A DNA stretch of 64,000 nt from assembly GCA_021793515.1 (NCBI GenBank), contig JAJYSP010000008.1, positions 1 through 64,000 of the forward strand. The letters are read 5' to 3'. Both the position numbers and the translations under genes were made by a program. Below are positions 32,659 through 42,136 of this stretch, piece by piece. Within the stretch, counting starts at the first letter, position 1, and each line of letters opens with the position of its first letter. The notes beneath the pieces were generated by a model, which saw only the letters and a program-made list of their open reading frames with translations, was not told where the DNA came from and searched no databases. The DNA comes from Actinomycetes bacterium. Lineage in GTDB: Bacteria > Actinomycetota > Acidimicrobiia > Acidimicrobiales > RAAP-2.

Positions 32659-33467
32659 GCTCGCAGATCACCGCCGAAGAACGTCCGAGCGTAACCCGCC
32701 ACCTCGACATTCTTTTCGAAGAGTCGTGCGTACATCACCCCGCCACGTGTCGACGCCTGACGCACGACCACGGTGGGCGAGCCGGTCTGGGCGACCCACC
32801 ACGGCGCGACGGCGCAGAGCGCGCTGCCGGTGACCGGGTCTTCGGCCAGTCCGAGCCGCGGCGCGAAGACGCGAATCGAGACGTCGGCGTCCGGTCCCCC
32901 GACACAGGCCGCGATCACGAGCGCGCCAGGAACGAGGAAGAGACTCATGGGATCGATCGCCAGTCCGCACAGTGCGTCATAGTTCTCCACGACGGCGAGC
33001 ACGCTTTGTGGTCCCGCCTGGTAGACCTCACGAACAACGCCGAGGGTGCCGTTGAGCACCGAGGCGTCGAGCGGCTCAAGGTAGGCCCGTGGCAGGTCGA
33101 TGCCGAGCATGCCATCGCGTAAGCGACGCCCGGAGAGCACGCCGGCGCGGGTCTGGAAGTAGAGCTCACCCGCGGGGACACCGAGTTCACTCAAGAGCAC
33201 GTGGAGTGTGGCGAGCGTGGCGTGCCCGCACAGGTCGACCTCGACGGTGGGAGTGAACCACCGCAGCGACCAACCGTCGCCTACTCGTCGAATGAATGCG
33301 GTCTCCGAGACGCCGAGTTCGAACGCGATCTGTTGCAGGTCTTCGTCGGAGACCGACCGTTCCAGCAGGACCACCACCGCCGGGTTCCCCCGCGCGCCCT
33401 CGCCAATGAAGGCGTCGACCCACCAGAGGCGGTGGCCGAAGGTGACGTTCACGGAGTCCACGGACAT
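32655..33467 (-). CDS. PhzF family isomerase/epimerase
   Basis: About 270 aa from ATG 33467 (MSVDSVNVTFGHRLWWVDAF). PhzF markers: GNPAVVVLLE, the catalytic Glu in VSETAFIRR, LRWFTPTVEVDLCGHATLAT, then the second half with IRVFAPRLGLAEDPVTGSALCAVAPWW (GxxEDPVTGSA) and the last strands. The family carries out diaxial isomerisation of small molecules; substrate not known. It is the first gene of the five-gene overlapping minus-strand operon and is divergent from the EEP gene with 40 bp between starts. Confidence 0.9.
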   Translation of the reverse strand: MSVDSVNVTFGHRLWWVDAFIGEGARGNPAVVVLLERSVSDEDLQQIAFELGVSETAFIRRVGDGWSLRWFTPTVEVDLCGHATLATLHVLLSELGVPAGELYFQTRAGVLSGRRLRDGMLGIDLPRAYLEPLDASVLNGTLGVVREVYQAGPQSVLAVVENYDALCGLAIDPMSLFLVPGALVIAACVGGPDADVSIRVFAPRLGLAEDPVTGSALCAVAPWWVAQTGSPTVVVRQASTRGGVMYARLFEKNVEVAGYARTFFGGDLRA

Positions 33468-33495
33468 AGAGCCTGCCACACCACCGACGCGGGCG

Positions 33496-33501
33496 TAAAC
33501 T
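33496..33501 (+). promoter_or_regulatory. -10 box for leaderless EEP transcript
   Basis: TAAACT six bases before GTG 33508. Confidence 0.5.
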
Positions 33502-33507
33502 TGTCCG

Positions 33508-34314
33508 GTGCGCGTCGCGACGTTCAACCTGCACGCCGGGGTGGACGGCTGGGGGCGCCCGACCGGCGCCCTCGAGCACGCCGCGTCGTTGAACGCCGAC
33601 ATCCTGGTCTGTCCCGAGACGTGGCGGGGCGACGACGGTGTGGACTTCTTCGCCGACCTGCAATCGCGACTGACCATGACGGGGATCTTCGTACCCCTCG
33701 CGCGCGCCGAGCGCGTCACCACTGGCCGCGCTGGTACCACCTGGCAGCCGCGGCTCGCCCACTTCACGGGTGAGCACGGTCTCTACTTCACCGAACATCG
33801 CTCCCTGAGCCCCGCCCAGCTAGCTTGGCGCGCCAAGTCTCGATCCGTCGAGCAGGGCGATTGGGGTCTTAGCCTTCTCACTCGTTACCCGGTCATCACC
33901 ATCCGCGCGCACGCCCTCGGCCGACTACCCCGTGAGCGCGTGCGGCGTACGCTCATCGTCGCCGACCTGGATGTCGACGGTCGGACGATCACGGTTCTCG
34001 CCATCCACGGCGCACACCTGAGCCACGGGTCATTTCGCCAGTACCGACTTGTACGGAAGATCGCCGACGCCATCGATCCGTCGCGCCCGCTCCTACTCGT
34101 CGGTGACTTCAACTCGTGGCGCCCGCCCCTCCGTCTCTTCTTGCCTGGTTGGCGAACGTTGGCGCGCGCCCGGACCTGGCCGGCCCACCGTCCACACTCT
34201 CAGATCGATCACATCCTCGGGCGCGGACCGTGGCGGACGTTGGCCAGTTGTGCCAGTGACGGTGGCAGCGATCACCTCGCCCTCAGCGCCGACCTAATAC
34301 TTTCCAACCTTTGA
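33508..34314 (+). CDS. endonuclease/exonuclease/phosphatase (EEP) family protein
   Basis: About 268 aa. Catalytic elements in order: RVATFNLHAGVDGWG (Asn), LVCPETWRGDDG (Glu), LAIHGAHLSHG (His), LVGDFNSWRPP (Asp and Asn), and SDHLALSADL (Asp-His). This is a metal-dependent phosphodiesterase fold; it could act on nucleic acid, sphingolipid-like or inositol phosphate substrates. Starts with GTG 33508 at the end of a very short divergent intergenic region. Confidence 0.85.
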   Translation: MRVATFNLHAGVDGWGRPTGALEHAASLNADILVCPETWRGDDGVDFFADLQSRLTMTGIFVPLARAERVTTGRAGTTWQPRLAHFTGEHGLYFTEHRSLSPAQLAWRAKSRSVEQGDWGLSLLTRYPVITIRAHALGRLPRERVRRTLIVADLDVDGRTITVLAIHGAHLSHGSFRQYRLVRKIADAIDPSRPLLLVGDFNSWRPPLRLFLPGWRTLARARTWPAHRPHSQIDHILGRGPWRTLASCASDGGSDHLALSADLILSNL

Positions 34315-34377
34315 ACGGAAGGGCCCGAGACGTGGTGAAATGAGTTTCGACAGGCACAAGTCTGCGGGGTGCACGTC

Positions 34378-34954
34378 ATGAATCTGGAGATCCGCGAAGA
34401 GCCAATTGGATCGCTCGGGGAACACGCCACGATATCCATCGCGTACCTCGTCGACAAGATCCTGGTCCCGTCCGTGTTAACTGAAGGCCTGGGCGGGATC
34501 GTCCTACACGAAAGCGCCGTCGACACCCCATGGCTCAAGGACTGGTCGCGCCATCAAAGGAGAAGGCCCGACGCGGTGGCCCAAGCGATTCGACGTCACC
34601 AACTGGGGGCTCATCGCGGCCTACCAATACGGTGTACGCGTCGGTGGCGCGGTGGTCGCTTTCAAGACCCCGCACCTTGCGATGTTGGACGAGGAAAGTG
34701 ACAGAGCGGCGCTCTGGGACATTCGCATTCGACCGGATCTACGTCAGTCAGGCATTGGCTCCCACCTCTTTCGCGCCGTCCATGAGTGGGCACGCGTACG
34801 AGGGTGCACCCAGATCCGAGTCGAGACTCAGAATGTCAACGTTCCTGCCTGTCATTTCTACGCAACAATGGGCTGCGCGTTGGAGGGTATTAATCGTTTT
34901 GCGTATCCGGATTCACCCGAAGAGGTTCAGATCCTTTGGCGCATGGACCTGTGA
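34378..34954 (+). pseudogene. GNAT acetyltransferase with a frameshift
   Basis: The first part (34378 to about 34545) reads MNLEIREEPIGSLGEHATIS and continues TPWLKDW. The rest continues in the next frame from about 34550 as AIKGEGPTRWPKRFDVTNWG, VGGAVVAFKTP, then the acetyl-CoA site LWDIRIRPDLRQSGIGSHLF and VETQNVNVPACHFYATMGC. One extra base around 34545-34549 joins the two halves into a normal GNAT of about 190 aa. Either a true decay or a sequencing error. Function (antibiotic or small-amine acetylation) unknown. Confidence 0.8.
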
Positions 34955-35011
34955 TCTATCCGAACTCACCCACGCACTTGTCGTTACGCCCCTCACGAGT
35001 CCGAATAACCA

Positions 35012-36259
35012 CTACACGAGCTCGACCCCTCGACTCTCGGGAAGTCGTGTGAGCAGTAACAGCAACGGTAACAAGGGAAGGAAGGTCACCAGCGCCGGTA
35101 TGCGCAGCGACGATGACGCGACACCACCGACCGCGTCGCCGATCCACCCGAACAGCGCGAGCCCCGCGGTCGCACCCAAGACTCCGGCGACCCCGGCCCA
35201 TCCCGCCGCGGTCGCGCGATGTGCGTGGGGAAAGATTTCGGTGCTCAGCGCGCTCGCCGCGGGCGCCAGTAGTCCTGCCGCACCGACGCCGAGGAAGTAT
35301 CCCACCTCGAAGCTGAGCCGTCCACCGCTGTAGGCGAAGGCGGAGGTGATGGCGAGCGCCAACACGCCGATCCCGACGGTGCCCCGACGACCGATGGTGT
35401 GGGCAAGCCGCCGTCCGAGGATGAGCCCCGCCAGACCCGATACCGCGCTCGCGGTCACGACGCCGGCGACGACCGACGGACTCAGCCGCAGCACGCCTTC
35501 GCCGTAGACGAAGGTGAAGCCGTTGGCGGGACCGGTGATCATGCCGACGGTAAAGCCTACGACGGCCACGACAGCCAAACGACCGCGCAGGTGGGCGGGG
35601 ATGGAACCGAGCCGGACCGCCGGTGAGTCCCCAACGTGGCGTCCGGGTTCGGGCACCGCGCGCAGCAACCCGGGTACAAGCAACGCTGGCAGCACCGCGA
35701 CGGCGAAGAGCCAACGAAATGAGTTAGGTCCCCGAATGGCGCCGTGCAGAACGGCTGAGAGTCCCGCGCCAATCCCTCCCCCCGCCACCATCACCGCGAG
35801 TCGATGCACTCGTCGCGCCGTGCTCGTGATCTCGACGGTGACCACCTGGACCAATGTTGACGCGGCGGCGAGTAGCGGTCGCGCGAGCGCGAAACACGCG
35901 ACAAAGAACCAGTAACTTGGACTGAGCGCAGCAGCTGCGGTCACGAGCAGTCCCACTGCGAGCGTGTCGCGCAGGATCCGTAGACGACCCCACCGATCGG
36001 CAAGGGACGCAAACGGCAACGCGCCGAGCGACGCGAGACGCAGGATGGCCAGGCCGACTCCAAGCTCCGAGCCCGAAAGTCCCACGGCGCTCTTGAGCGA
36101 GTGGCCAGTGGTGACCACGTGGCCGAAGTGACGAGCCACGTCGTTCAGCGATGAGATCGCACCGAACTGGGCGAATCCGGCCACGAGAGCCACCACGAAC
36201 AGCACGGCGACCGCCCGTGGCGGGTGGACGTCAAGCGCCGGAGCTGTCGGTTCAGGCAA
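35012..36259 (-). CDS. MFS transporter
   Basis: About 415 aa with around 12 hydrophobic segments, for example AVAVLFVVALVAGFAQF, LGVGLAILRLASLGALPFAS, LAVVAVVGFTVGMITG and LVTFLPLLPLLLLL. The MFS signature between TM2 and TM3 is SLADRWGRLRILRD. The TTG start at 36259 overlaps the dehydrogenase stop by 8 bp, so the two are translationally coupled. Longer frame to 36331 lies inside the upstream gene. Substrate unknown. Confidence 0.82.
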   Translation of the reverse strand: MPEPTAPALDVHPPRAVAVLFVVALVAGFAQFGAISSLNDVARHFGHVVTTGHSLKSAVGLSGSELGVGLAILRLASLGALPFASLADRWGRLRILRDTLAVGLLVTAAAALSPSYWFFVACFALARPLLAAASTLVQVVTVEITSTARRVHRLAVMVAGGGIGAGLSAVLHGAIRGPNSFRWLFAVAVLPALLVPGLLRAVPEPGRHVGDSPAVRLGSIPAHLRGRLAVVAVVGFTVGMITGPANGFTFVYGEGVLRLSPSVVAGVVTASAVSGLAGLILGRRLAHTIGRRGTVGIGVLALAITSAFAYSGGRLSFEVGYFLGVGAAGLLAPAASALSTEIFPHAHRATAAGWAGVAGVLGATAGLALFGWIGDAVGGVASSSLRIPALVTFLPLLPLLLLLTRLPESRGVELV

Positions 36260-37274
36260 GCGCGATGCTCTCGTCGACGACGACCAACGTCTTGCCGAGA
36301 TTGCCACCGTTGAAGAGCAGGTTGAGCGCATCGGGGGCGTGTTCGAGGCCCGCCACCAGGTGTTCGCGGTGCTGGAGGGTGCCGTCGTGGATCATCGACG
36401 CGAGTACGCCCTGGGCCTCGAGGTACCGTTCGGCGAAGTCGAGCACGATGAACCCACGCATCGAGGCGCGTCGCATGATGAGCATCGACGTATTCGCGAT
36501 CCCCCGCTGATGACCCACCTCGTTGTACTGCGAGATTGCCCCACAGAGCACGACGCGCCCACGCATCGCGATCGACGCGAGCGCGGCATCCAGCACGTCG
36601 CCACCGACGTTGTCGAAGTAGAGGTCGACACCGTCCGGGCAGGCCGACCGAAGCCGCGACGACAGTCTCGGCTCGCGATAGTCCAGACACTCGTCGAAAC
36701 CGTACCGCTCCACGACGTCGGCGCACTTGTCCGGACCGCCGGCGATACCCACGACACGCGCGGCTCCACGGGCTCGGGCGAGTTGACCCACCACCGAACC
36801 CGTGGCACCCGCGGCGCCCGAAACCACCACCACGTCACCGGGCCGGAACTCGCCGACTTCCAAAAGACCGAAATACGCGGTGATTCCCGTCACGCCGAGG
36901 ACGTTCATCGCAGTCGCCAGGTCGACACCGAGGTCCGCCGGAATCACCGAGAACCGATTGACGTCGTCGGCGATGACCCACTCTTGCCAGTTGGTCATCC
37001 CGAACACGATGTCGCCCACGTGGTACCGGTCGTTCTGGCTCGCCACGACCACGCCCGTGCCGCTCGAGCGAATGACCGCGCCAATCTCAATCGGCGCCAT
37101 ATAGCCCGGTGCGTCATTCATCCACGTCCGAATCGTCGGGTCAATGGAGAGCATGGCGACCTTGACGAGCGCCTGGCCTGGACCACACGTTGGCTCCGGG
37201 ACCTCGATGAGCTCAGTCGTCGATTCGTCAATGACGCCGCGCGGACGCTCTCGTAAGACAATCTGTCGATTCAT
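36252..37274 (-). CDS. zinc-independent NADP-dependent oxidoreductase (MDR superfamily, CurA/LTB4DH-like)
   Basis: About 340 aa from ATG 37274 (MNRQIVLRERPRG). It has the PTIRTWMNDAPGYMAPIEIG segment and GTGVVVASQNDRYHVGDIVFG typical of leukotriene B4 12-hydroxydehydrogenase-like enzymes, and the cofactor motif VVVSGAAGATGSVVGQLARA. YFDNVGGDVLDAAL and GRVVLCGAISQYN are also standard. It reduces alpha,beta-unsaturated carbonyls with NADPH. A GAGGAG ribosome site precedes ATG 37274, and three tandem ATGACCG heptamers lie further upstream. Confidence 0.9.
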   Translation of the reverse strand: MNRQIVLRERPRGVIDESTTELIEVPEPTCGPGQALVKVAMLSIDPTIRTWMNDAPGYMAPIEIGAVIRSSGTGVVVASQNDRYHVGDIVFGMTNWQEWVIADDVNRFSVIPADLGVDLATAMNVLGVTGITAYFGLLEVGEFRPGDVVVVSGAAGATGSVVGQLARARGAARVVGIAGGPDKCADVVERYGFDECLDYREPRLSSRLRSACPDGVDLYFDNVGGDVLDAALASIAMRGRVVLCGAISQYNEVGHQRGIANTSMLIMRRASMRGFIVLDFAERYLEAQGVLASMIHDGTLQHREHLVAGLEHAPDALNLLFNGGNLGKTLVVVDESIALA

Positions 37275-37284
37275 CGTCACTCCT

Positions 37285-37305
37285 CGGTCATCGGTCATCG
37301 GTCAT
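37285..37305. repeat. three tandem 7-bp repeats upstream of the dehydrogenase
   Basis: CGGTCAT occurs three times in a row on the plus strand, giving ATGACCG three times on the minus strand upstream of ATG 37274. Each unit carries an ATG in a different frame, because seven is not a multiple of three. Slippage could change the spacing from promoter to ribosome site. Confidence 0.85.
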
Positions 37306-37450
37306 CGTTACGACCGAGTGCACTCTAATGAGTTGGTCTGGCGCACGTCCGGGGGTACCACTTCGCACGCTGACCCTTTTGACCACGTCCGAGATGCCGT
37401 CCACCGGGCGAGCCGCGATCGTGCACTCGCGGGTCTCTGGAAGCGCTCCT

Positions 37451-38602
37451 TCACGAACGTCCACTCAACGCTAGGAGCACGAGCGACGCGACCAGACCGA
37501 GCGGCGTAACAACGGCCCCCCATCGGCTCGCACGCGCGAGCGACGGCGTGGCACCCGCGCCACGAGCACTGCGCCACCACAGCAGCCAAGCCAGTGAGCC
37601 CGTTGCAGCGAGGTTGGGCCCGAGGTTCAGCCCGATCAGGAGGGCGAAAGGGTGTGAGGGCACGCGCGCGGCGAAGATGGACGCCGCCGGCAGGTTGTTC
37701 ACGAGTACAGAAGCGACCGATGCCGTGAGAGCGGTCACGGTTGTATTCGCGTGGTGCAGCGCATGAGACGGAAATGACCACACGCGCCCCAGGGTTCCCA
37801 ATGCCGTCGCGATCGCGAAGAGCCCGATCAGCGCGCCGGGCCCGACGATTGCGATGACCTCGCCAAACTCGACCCGCCGATGCGCGAGATGCCACCCCAC
37901 AGCGAGCAGGCCGATCAACGCGACTGGGACCGCAGCGTTGCTAAGCAGTACCACGGCGAGCACCGCCGCGAGGACCGCGAATGCCCCGACCCCGACCGAC
38001 GGTGCGGTGACGCGATCGCGAACGTCGCTCGTGACCAACGCGTCGCGTCCGAGTACCGCCACCACCAGGGCGGTGACGAGGCTCGCACCCAACGCCGGCG
38101 CCCACATGCGCGCGGCGAATGCCGCGCCCGTGAGGTGGAGATGCCCGAGCACGATCAGGTTCGTGAGATTCGAGCCTGGCAACCACAGGGATCCGGCGTT
38201 CGCGAGCAACAGCACGCCATAGAGCCACGGCGCATCGTCCCCGCCACGCCGTCGTGACGTGTGGATCAACACGGGCGTCAAGAAAGCGACGGCCGTGTCT
38301 AGGTTCAACACCGCCGTGACCGCGACGATCATCGTCGCCGCACTAGCGAACACCACGGGTCCCCGTGAGGAGATCCTGGTCAACGTCGCACCCAGCCACT
38401 CAAAGACACCGTCGTCGTTCGCGACCAGACCGATGAGTAGCAGACCGGTCACGAGGACGAACGGTGACCAGACCTGATCCGCCGATGACCGTGCTGCTCG
38501 AGCGTCGAGGGCGAAGGTGACGACGAGAATAACGGCGCCCAGCACCGCGACTGCTACGGGGCCGGTGACGCGCCGCCACGGGATCCGTCGTGCGCGCCGC
38601 AT
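37451..38602 (-). CDS. ArsB/SLC13-type permease
   Basis: About 383 aa, with around 11 hydrophobic segments. Family features: FVLVTGLLLIGLVANDDGVFEWLG, AVLNLDTAVAFLTPVLIHTSR (conserved NLDTA motif of ArsB), LANAGSLWLPGSNLTNLIVLG, and a repeat-related VNNLPAASIFAARVP with LIGLNLGPNLAATGSLA. These match the ion transporter superfamily including arsenite efflux pump ArsB. No arsenic regulator or reductase is adjacent, so arsenite specificity is not established. Confidence 0.84.
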   Translation of the reverse strand: MRRARRIPWRRVTGPVAVAVLGAVILVVTFALDARAARSSADQVWSPFVLVTGLLLIGLVANDDGVFEWLGATLTRISSRGPVVFASAATMIVAVTAVLNLDTAVAFLTPVLIHTSRRRGGDDAPWLYGVLLLANAGSLWLPGSNLTNLIVLGHLHLTGAAFAARMWAPALGASLVTALVVAVLGRDALVTSDVRDRVTAPSVGVGAFAVLAAVLAVVLLSNAAVPVALIGLLAVGWHLAHRRVEFGEVIAIVGPGALIGLFAIATALGTLGRVWSFPSHALHHANTTVTALTASVASVLVNNLPAASIFAARVPSHPFALLIGLNLGPNLAATGSLAWLLWWRSARGAGATPSLARASRWGAVVTPLGLVASLVLLALSGRS

Positions 38603-38651
38603 CGCACTAGTCTCGCACGACCCAACCCATGCCCGCGAGAATTTCCTCGCC

Positions 38652-39815
38652 TCAGCGGGGTGCGAGCGGGATCCGCTTGGCTGCGTCGCTACGGATACAG
38701 AGTGGGTCTTCGCCGAGCACGCTACCCGTTCTCACGTATGCCCTCGCACGCGATCCCCCACAGAGTCGATAGAAGTCGCAGCGCCCACACCCTCCTTCGA
38801 GGTTGCCGGCGCGGATCGCGGTGAGTAACGGGTTCGATTGATAGATCTCACCGAGCGGAGTTTCGCGAATGTTGCCCAGGGTCACCGGCAGAAAGCCCGA
38901 CGCATGCACCTCGCCATCGTGGCCAACGAAGATGATCCCTCGTCCGTCACCAGTAGCGAGCGAATGGCTCCTCGTGGTTCGAACGTCGCCCCGATCCTGC
39001 TCGTCGAGTCGTTGGCGCAACGTCGCGTAGAGCGGTCCAAGCGTGAATTCGCGAGCGGGGTCCTCCCCACTGACAACCTCCCGTTCGGCCTGGACACGAC
39101 GAAAGAATGGAGCCTCGACAGTCCGCACCGTCATGCCAAACGTCGTCGCATCGACGAGAAAGTGGCACACGTCCTCTGCGTCGCGGGCCGAGATCTCTTG
39201 GACGTCGACTCCCCGGCCCACTCCGACAAGGAAGAAGACCTCCCAGATTGAGACCCCGACAGAGCGCAACAGTGACAGCACATCCGCTAGTTCGTGGGCG
39301 TTCCGATTCATGACGGTGGTGTTCACCTGCAGTCGAAATCCCATGTCTCGCATCATCGCGAGCGCGGCCATCGTCTGTTCGAAATGACCGGGTATGCCAC
39401 GTACCGCGTCATGGGACTGGGGCCCGGAACCGTCGAGCGAGATTGAAATACTACGAACCCCAAGTTCGTACATCCGCTGCAGGTTTTCACGCGTCAATCG
39501 CTTGGTCACCGACGGCGCAATCCCCACACGCACGCCCCGTGACCGGGCGTAGCCAACCAGACTCTCAAGGTCTGCGCGTTCGAAACAGTCGCCGCCCGTG
39601 AAAACCAAGATCGGCACCGCCCCTTCCATCGCTGCAATCTGATCGATCAGGTCACGGCCTTCGTCCGTGGAGAGCTCGCCGGGCAGGGCCTCGGTCTGCG
39701 CCGAGGCACGACAGTGGCGGCACGCGAGTGAACACGCCTTAGTGGTCTCCCAGAACACGAGGTGGGGAGACAGGTCGTAGCGCTTCAGGGCACGCTGTAG
39801 CGTCTCATCTCTCAT
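38652..39815 (-). CDS. radical SAM/SPASM-domain protein
   Basis: About 387 aa from ATG 39815 (MRDETLQRALKRYDLSPH). The radical SAM cluster motif is KACSLACRHCRAS (CxxxCxxC), then LVFTGGDCFERADLESLVGY. Later blocks are SISISLDGSGPQSHDAVRGI and NTTVMNRN. The C-terminal SPASM cysteines are seen in GGCGRCDFYRLCGGSRARAY and EDPLCIR. It resembles the TIGR04053 group. Such proteins modify peptides or act in cofactor pathways. I find no precursor-peptide gene in the flanking 200 bp, so the substrate is unknown. Confidence 0.85.
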   Translation of the reverse strand: MRDETLQRALKRYDLSPHLVFWETTKACSLACRHCRASAQTEALPGELSTDEGRDLIDQIAAMEGAVPILVFTGGDCFERADLESLVGYARSRGVRVGIAPSVTKRLTRENLQRMYELGVRSISISLDGSGPQSHDAVRGIPGHFEQTMAALAMMRDMGFRLQVNTTVMNRNAHELADVLSLLRSVGVSIWEVFFLVGVGRGVDVQEISARDAEDVCHFLVDATTFGMTVRTVEAPFFRRVQAEREVVSGEDPAREFTLGPLYATLRQRLDEQDRGDVRTTRSHSLATGDGRGIIFVGHDGEVHASGFLPVTLGNIRETPLGEIYQSNPLLTAIRAGNLEGGCGRCDFYRLCGGSRARAYVRTGSVLGEDPLCIRSDAAKRIPLAPR

Positions 39816-39999
39816 TGGCCACCGTTCTCGTGATCGCGGCATGCCTCCCCGACGTGGGGCCAGCACCGAACCTCAATTCTCGCACCATCAGTTCTAATGT
39901 CGTCATCGACCGACCCTGTAGGGCATTAGGTCAACGTTGTGCCGATAGGGCGTAAAGGTGACACGTCACTAGACATCCTGATCCGAGTTGAGATTGGCT

Positions 40000-41619
40000 C
40001 TACAGCCCGAACTCGCCCGGCGCGTCAAACGCGGCAACCGGTTCGGCGTCATCGTCGCTAACACCGGTTGACGGGAGATGCGCGTGCGTGCGCAACGGAA
40101 TCTCTTTCATCAACCAGGTCAGTGCAAAGGCCAACACCGCAACGGGCGCCGCCACCAAGAACACTCGCTGAAGCGCCGAACTGAACGCGTCGATCACAAT
40201 TGCGTGGGCCGCTGGCGGCAACTGGTCGATCTGTGCAGGGTTCGCCGAAATCGATCCACCACCCAACATGGCCAACTGCTGGGCCGTCGCGTGTGCGTGG
40301 AGTTGTTCGAGTAGACGGCTATTGAAGACCGAGCCGAAGAGCGCGACACCGAAGGCACCCCCGATAGATCGGAAGAACGTCGCGGTGGCGGTGGCGGTTC
40401 CAAGTTGTTCGTGTGGTACCGAATTCTGCACCGCGACCACGAGGACCTGCATCACCAGCCCCATACCAAATCCGATGACGAACATATAGAGCGCCGCGGT
40501 CGAGAACGCACTCGTGGGCCCCAAGTGGGAGAGCGCAACCATACCGATCGCCACAATCGCCGTTCCAACGATTGGAAAGACCTTGTAGCGGCCCGTCCTC
40601 GACACCAATCTTCCGCTGATGATGAAGGTAATCAGCATGCCCGTGACCATCGGCAAGAGCTCGAGACCCGACCGTGTTGGCGACGAACCGTGGACCACCT
40701 GCAAGTAGAGCGGCAGGTAGACGATTGATCCGAACATCGTGAAACCGATGACGAACCCCACCGCCGACGCAGCGCTGAAGGTCCGATTCCTGAACAGTCC
40801 CATCGGCACGATCGGCTCAGCCGCCTTGGTCTCTACGTACACGAACGCGAGCAACAGCACGACACTCGCCACGCTGAGCCACACGATGGTCGCTGAGTGC
40901 CACGCGTATTGGCTCCCACCCCACGTCGTGACCAGGATCAACCCGATCACGCCCGCAGAGAGGAGACTGGTGCCCCACCAGTCGATACGGTGTGACAGTC
41001 GACGGGCCGGTACGTGCAGCACGGCGGCGATCACGACGAGCGCGACAGCACCGATGGGCACGTTGATATAGAAGATCCAGCGCCACGACGCGTGTTGGGT
41101 CAACCAGCCACCCGCCAGTGGCCCGAGCACGCTCGAGAGACCGAAGACGGCACCGAAGTAGCCCATGTACCGTCCGCGCTGGCGGGGCGGAATGACGTCG
41201 CCGATGATCGCCTGAGACCCCACCATCAGGCCTCCAGCGCCAAGCCCCTGAATGGCGCGAAACACGATCAACTCCAGCATGTTCTGCGAGAGACCCGATA
41301 ACGCCGATCCGAGAAGGAAGATGACGACCGAGAGTTGGAAGAACCCTTTACGACCCCACAGGTCGCCGAACTTGCCCCACAGCGGTAGCGAGATCGTTGA
41401 CGTAATGAGGTACGCCGTCACCACCCAGGACAGATGATTGAGACCGTGTAGATCCGCGGCGATGGTCGGAAGGGCCGTCGCCACAATCGTCTGATCGAGT
41501 GCCGCGAGAAACATCCCGAGCATCAATGCCAACAGAATCACCAGGATCCGTCGGTGTTCTTCTGGCGTGATCTCGTGGTCGACCGGGATAGCCGTGTTGC
41601 GAGGTGCGTCGCTAGTCAA
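40000..41619 (-). CDS. DHA2-family (EmrB/QacA-like) multidrug MFS exporter
   Basis: About 539 aa, consistent with 14 membrane segments. Markers: ALMLGMFLAALDQTIVATALPTI (the DHA2 motif D1), LPLWGKFGDLWGRKGFFQLS, FRAIQGLGAGGLMVGSQAII (motif with LGAGG), and GPLAGGWLTQHASWRWIFYI (motif C). The start ATG 41619 overlaps the MarR stop by 8 bp. Exported substrate unknown; a MarR partner suggests induction by toxic ligands. Confidence 0.92.
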   Translation of the reverse strand: MTSDAPRNTAIPVDHEITPEEHRRILVILLALMLGMFLAALDQTIVATALPTIAADLHGLNHLSWVVTAYLITSTISLPLWGKFGDLWGRKGFFQLSVVIFLLGSALSGLSQNMLELIVFRAIQGLGAGGLMVGSQAIIGDVIPPRQRGRYMGYFGAVFGLSSVLGPLAGGWLTQHASWRWIFYINVPIGAVALVVIAAVLHVPARRLSHRIDWWGTSLLSAGVIGLILVTTWGGSQYAWHSATIVWLSVASVVLLLAFVYVETKAAEPIVPMGLFRNRTFSAASAVGFVIGFTMFGSIVYLPLYLQVVHGSSPTRSGLELLPMVTGMLITFIISGRLVSRTGRYKVFPIVGTAIVAIGMVALSHLGPTSAFSTAALYMFVIGFGMGLVMQVLVVAVQNSVPHEQLGTATATATFFRSIGGAFGVALFGSVFNSRLLEQLHAHATAQQLAMLGGGSISANPAQIDQLPPAAHAIVIDAFSSALQRVFLVAAPVAVLAFALTWLMKEIPLRTHAHLPSTGVSDDDAEPVAAFDAPGEFGL

Positions 41620-42112
41620 GGTAACTCTCCACTTCTGTAGTTAGGGCTTGTGAAAATCTCGACAGGTGCGACGCAAAGGTCGCGACTTCCTTCTCGCCCC
41701 AATCGGCTACGAGTCGAGCGAGCATCGCCCGATGGACGTGAAGGATTCGATCGACTACACCGCGCCCTTGGTCGGTGAGCGATATCAGTACTGCACGCCG
41801 ATCGGTAGGGTCTGCGAGTCGCGTAACGAAGCCATGTTGCTCCAACTGCTGGACCTTGCGCGTGACGGCCGGGGTGTCGACCCCAACGAGTGTCGCGATA
41901 TCGGAGACGCGCATGGCGTCACCACCTCGATGGTGAAGTTTGAACAAGATGATGATGGCGGATCGGTCGATTCGAAGATCCGCCTCTCGCAACAGCCGTT
42001 CGTGCATCTTGGCTCGCGTCAGCGCTTGAGTAATAGACTGCAGTCCCACTTGGAGTTGGTCGATCGACCTCGAAGTGTCCGACGGGTTAGTGGTCGTAGA
42101 ACTTACTTTCAT
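41612..42112 (-). CDS. MarR-family regulator
   Basis: About 166 aa from ATG 42112 (MKVSSTTTNPSDTSR). The winged helix runs through RIDRSAIIILFKLHHRGGDA, RVSDIATLVGVDTPAVTRKVQQLEQHGFVTR and the wing DPTDRRAVLISLTDQG, then the dimerisation helix RGVVDRILHVHRAMLARLV. It likely represses its own operon with the DHA2 exporter. The upstream frame is open to 42136. Weak inverted sequence around 42112-42138 could be the operator. Confidence 0.88.
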   Translation of the reverse strand: MKVSSTTTNPSDTSRSIDQLQVGLQSITQALTRAKMHERLLREADLRIDRSAIIILFKLHHRGGDAMRVSDIATLVGVDTPAVTRKVQQLEQHGFVTRLADPTDRRAVLISLTDQGRGVVDRILHVHRAMLARLVADWGEKEVATFASHLSRFSQALTTEVESYLD

Positions 42113-42136
42113 CAAGCAACCATCGTAATTGTTCAA

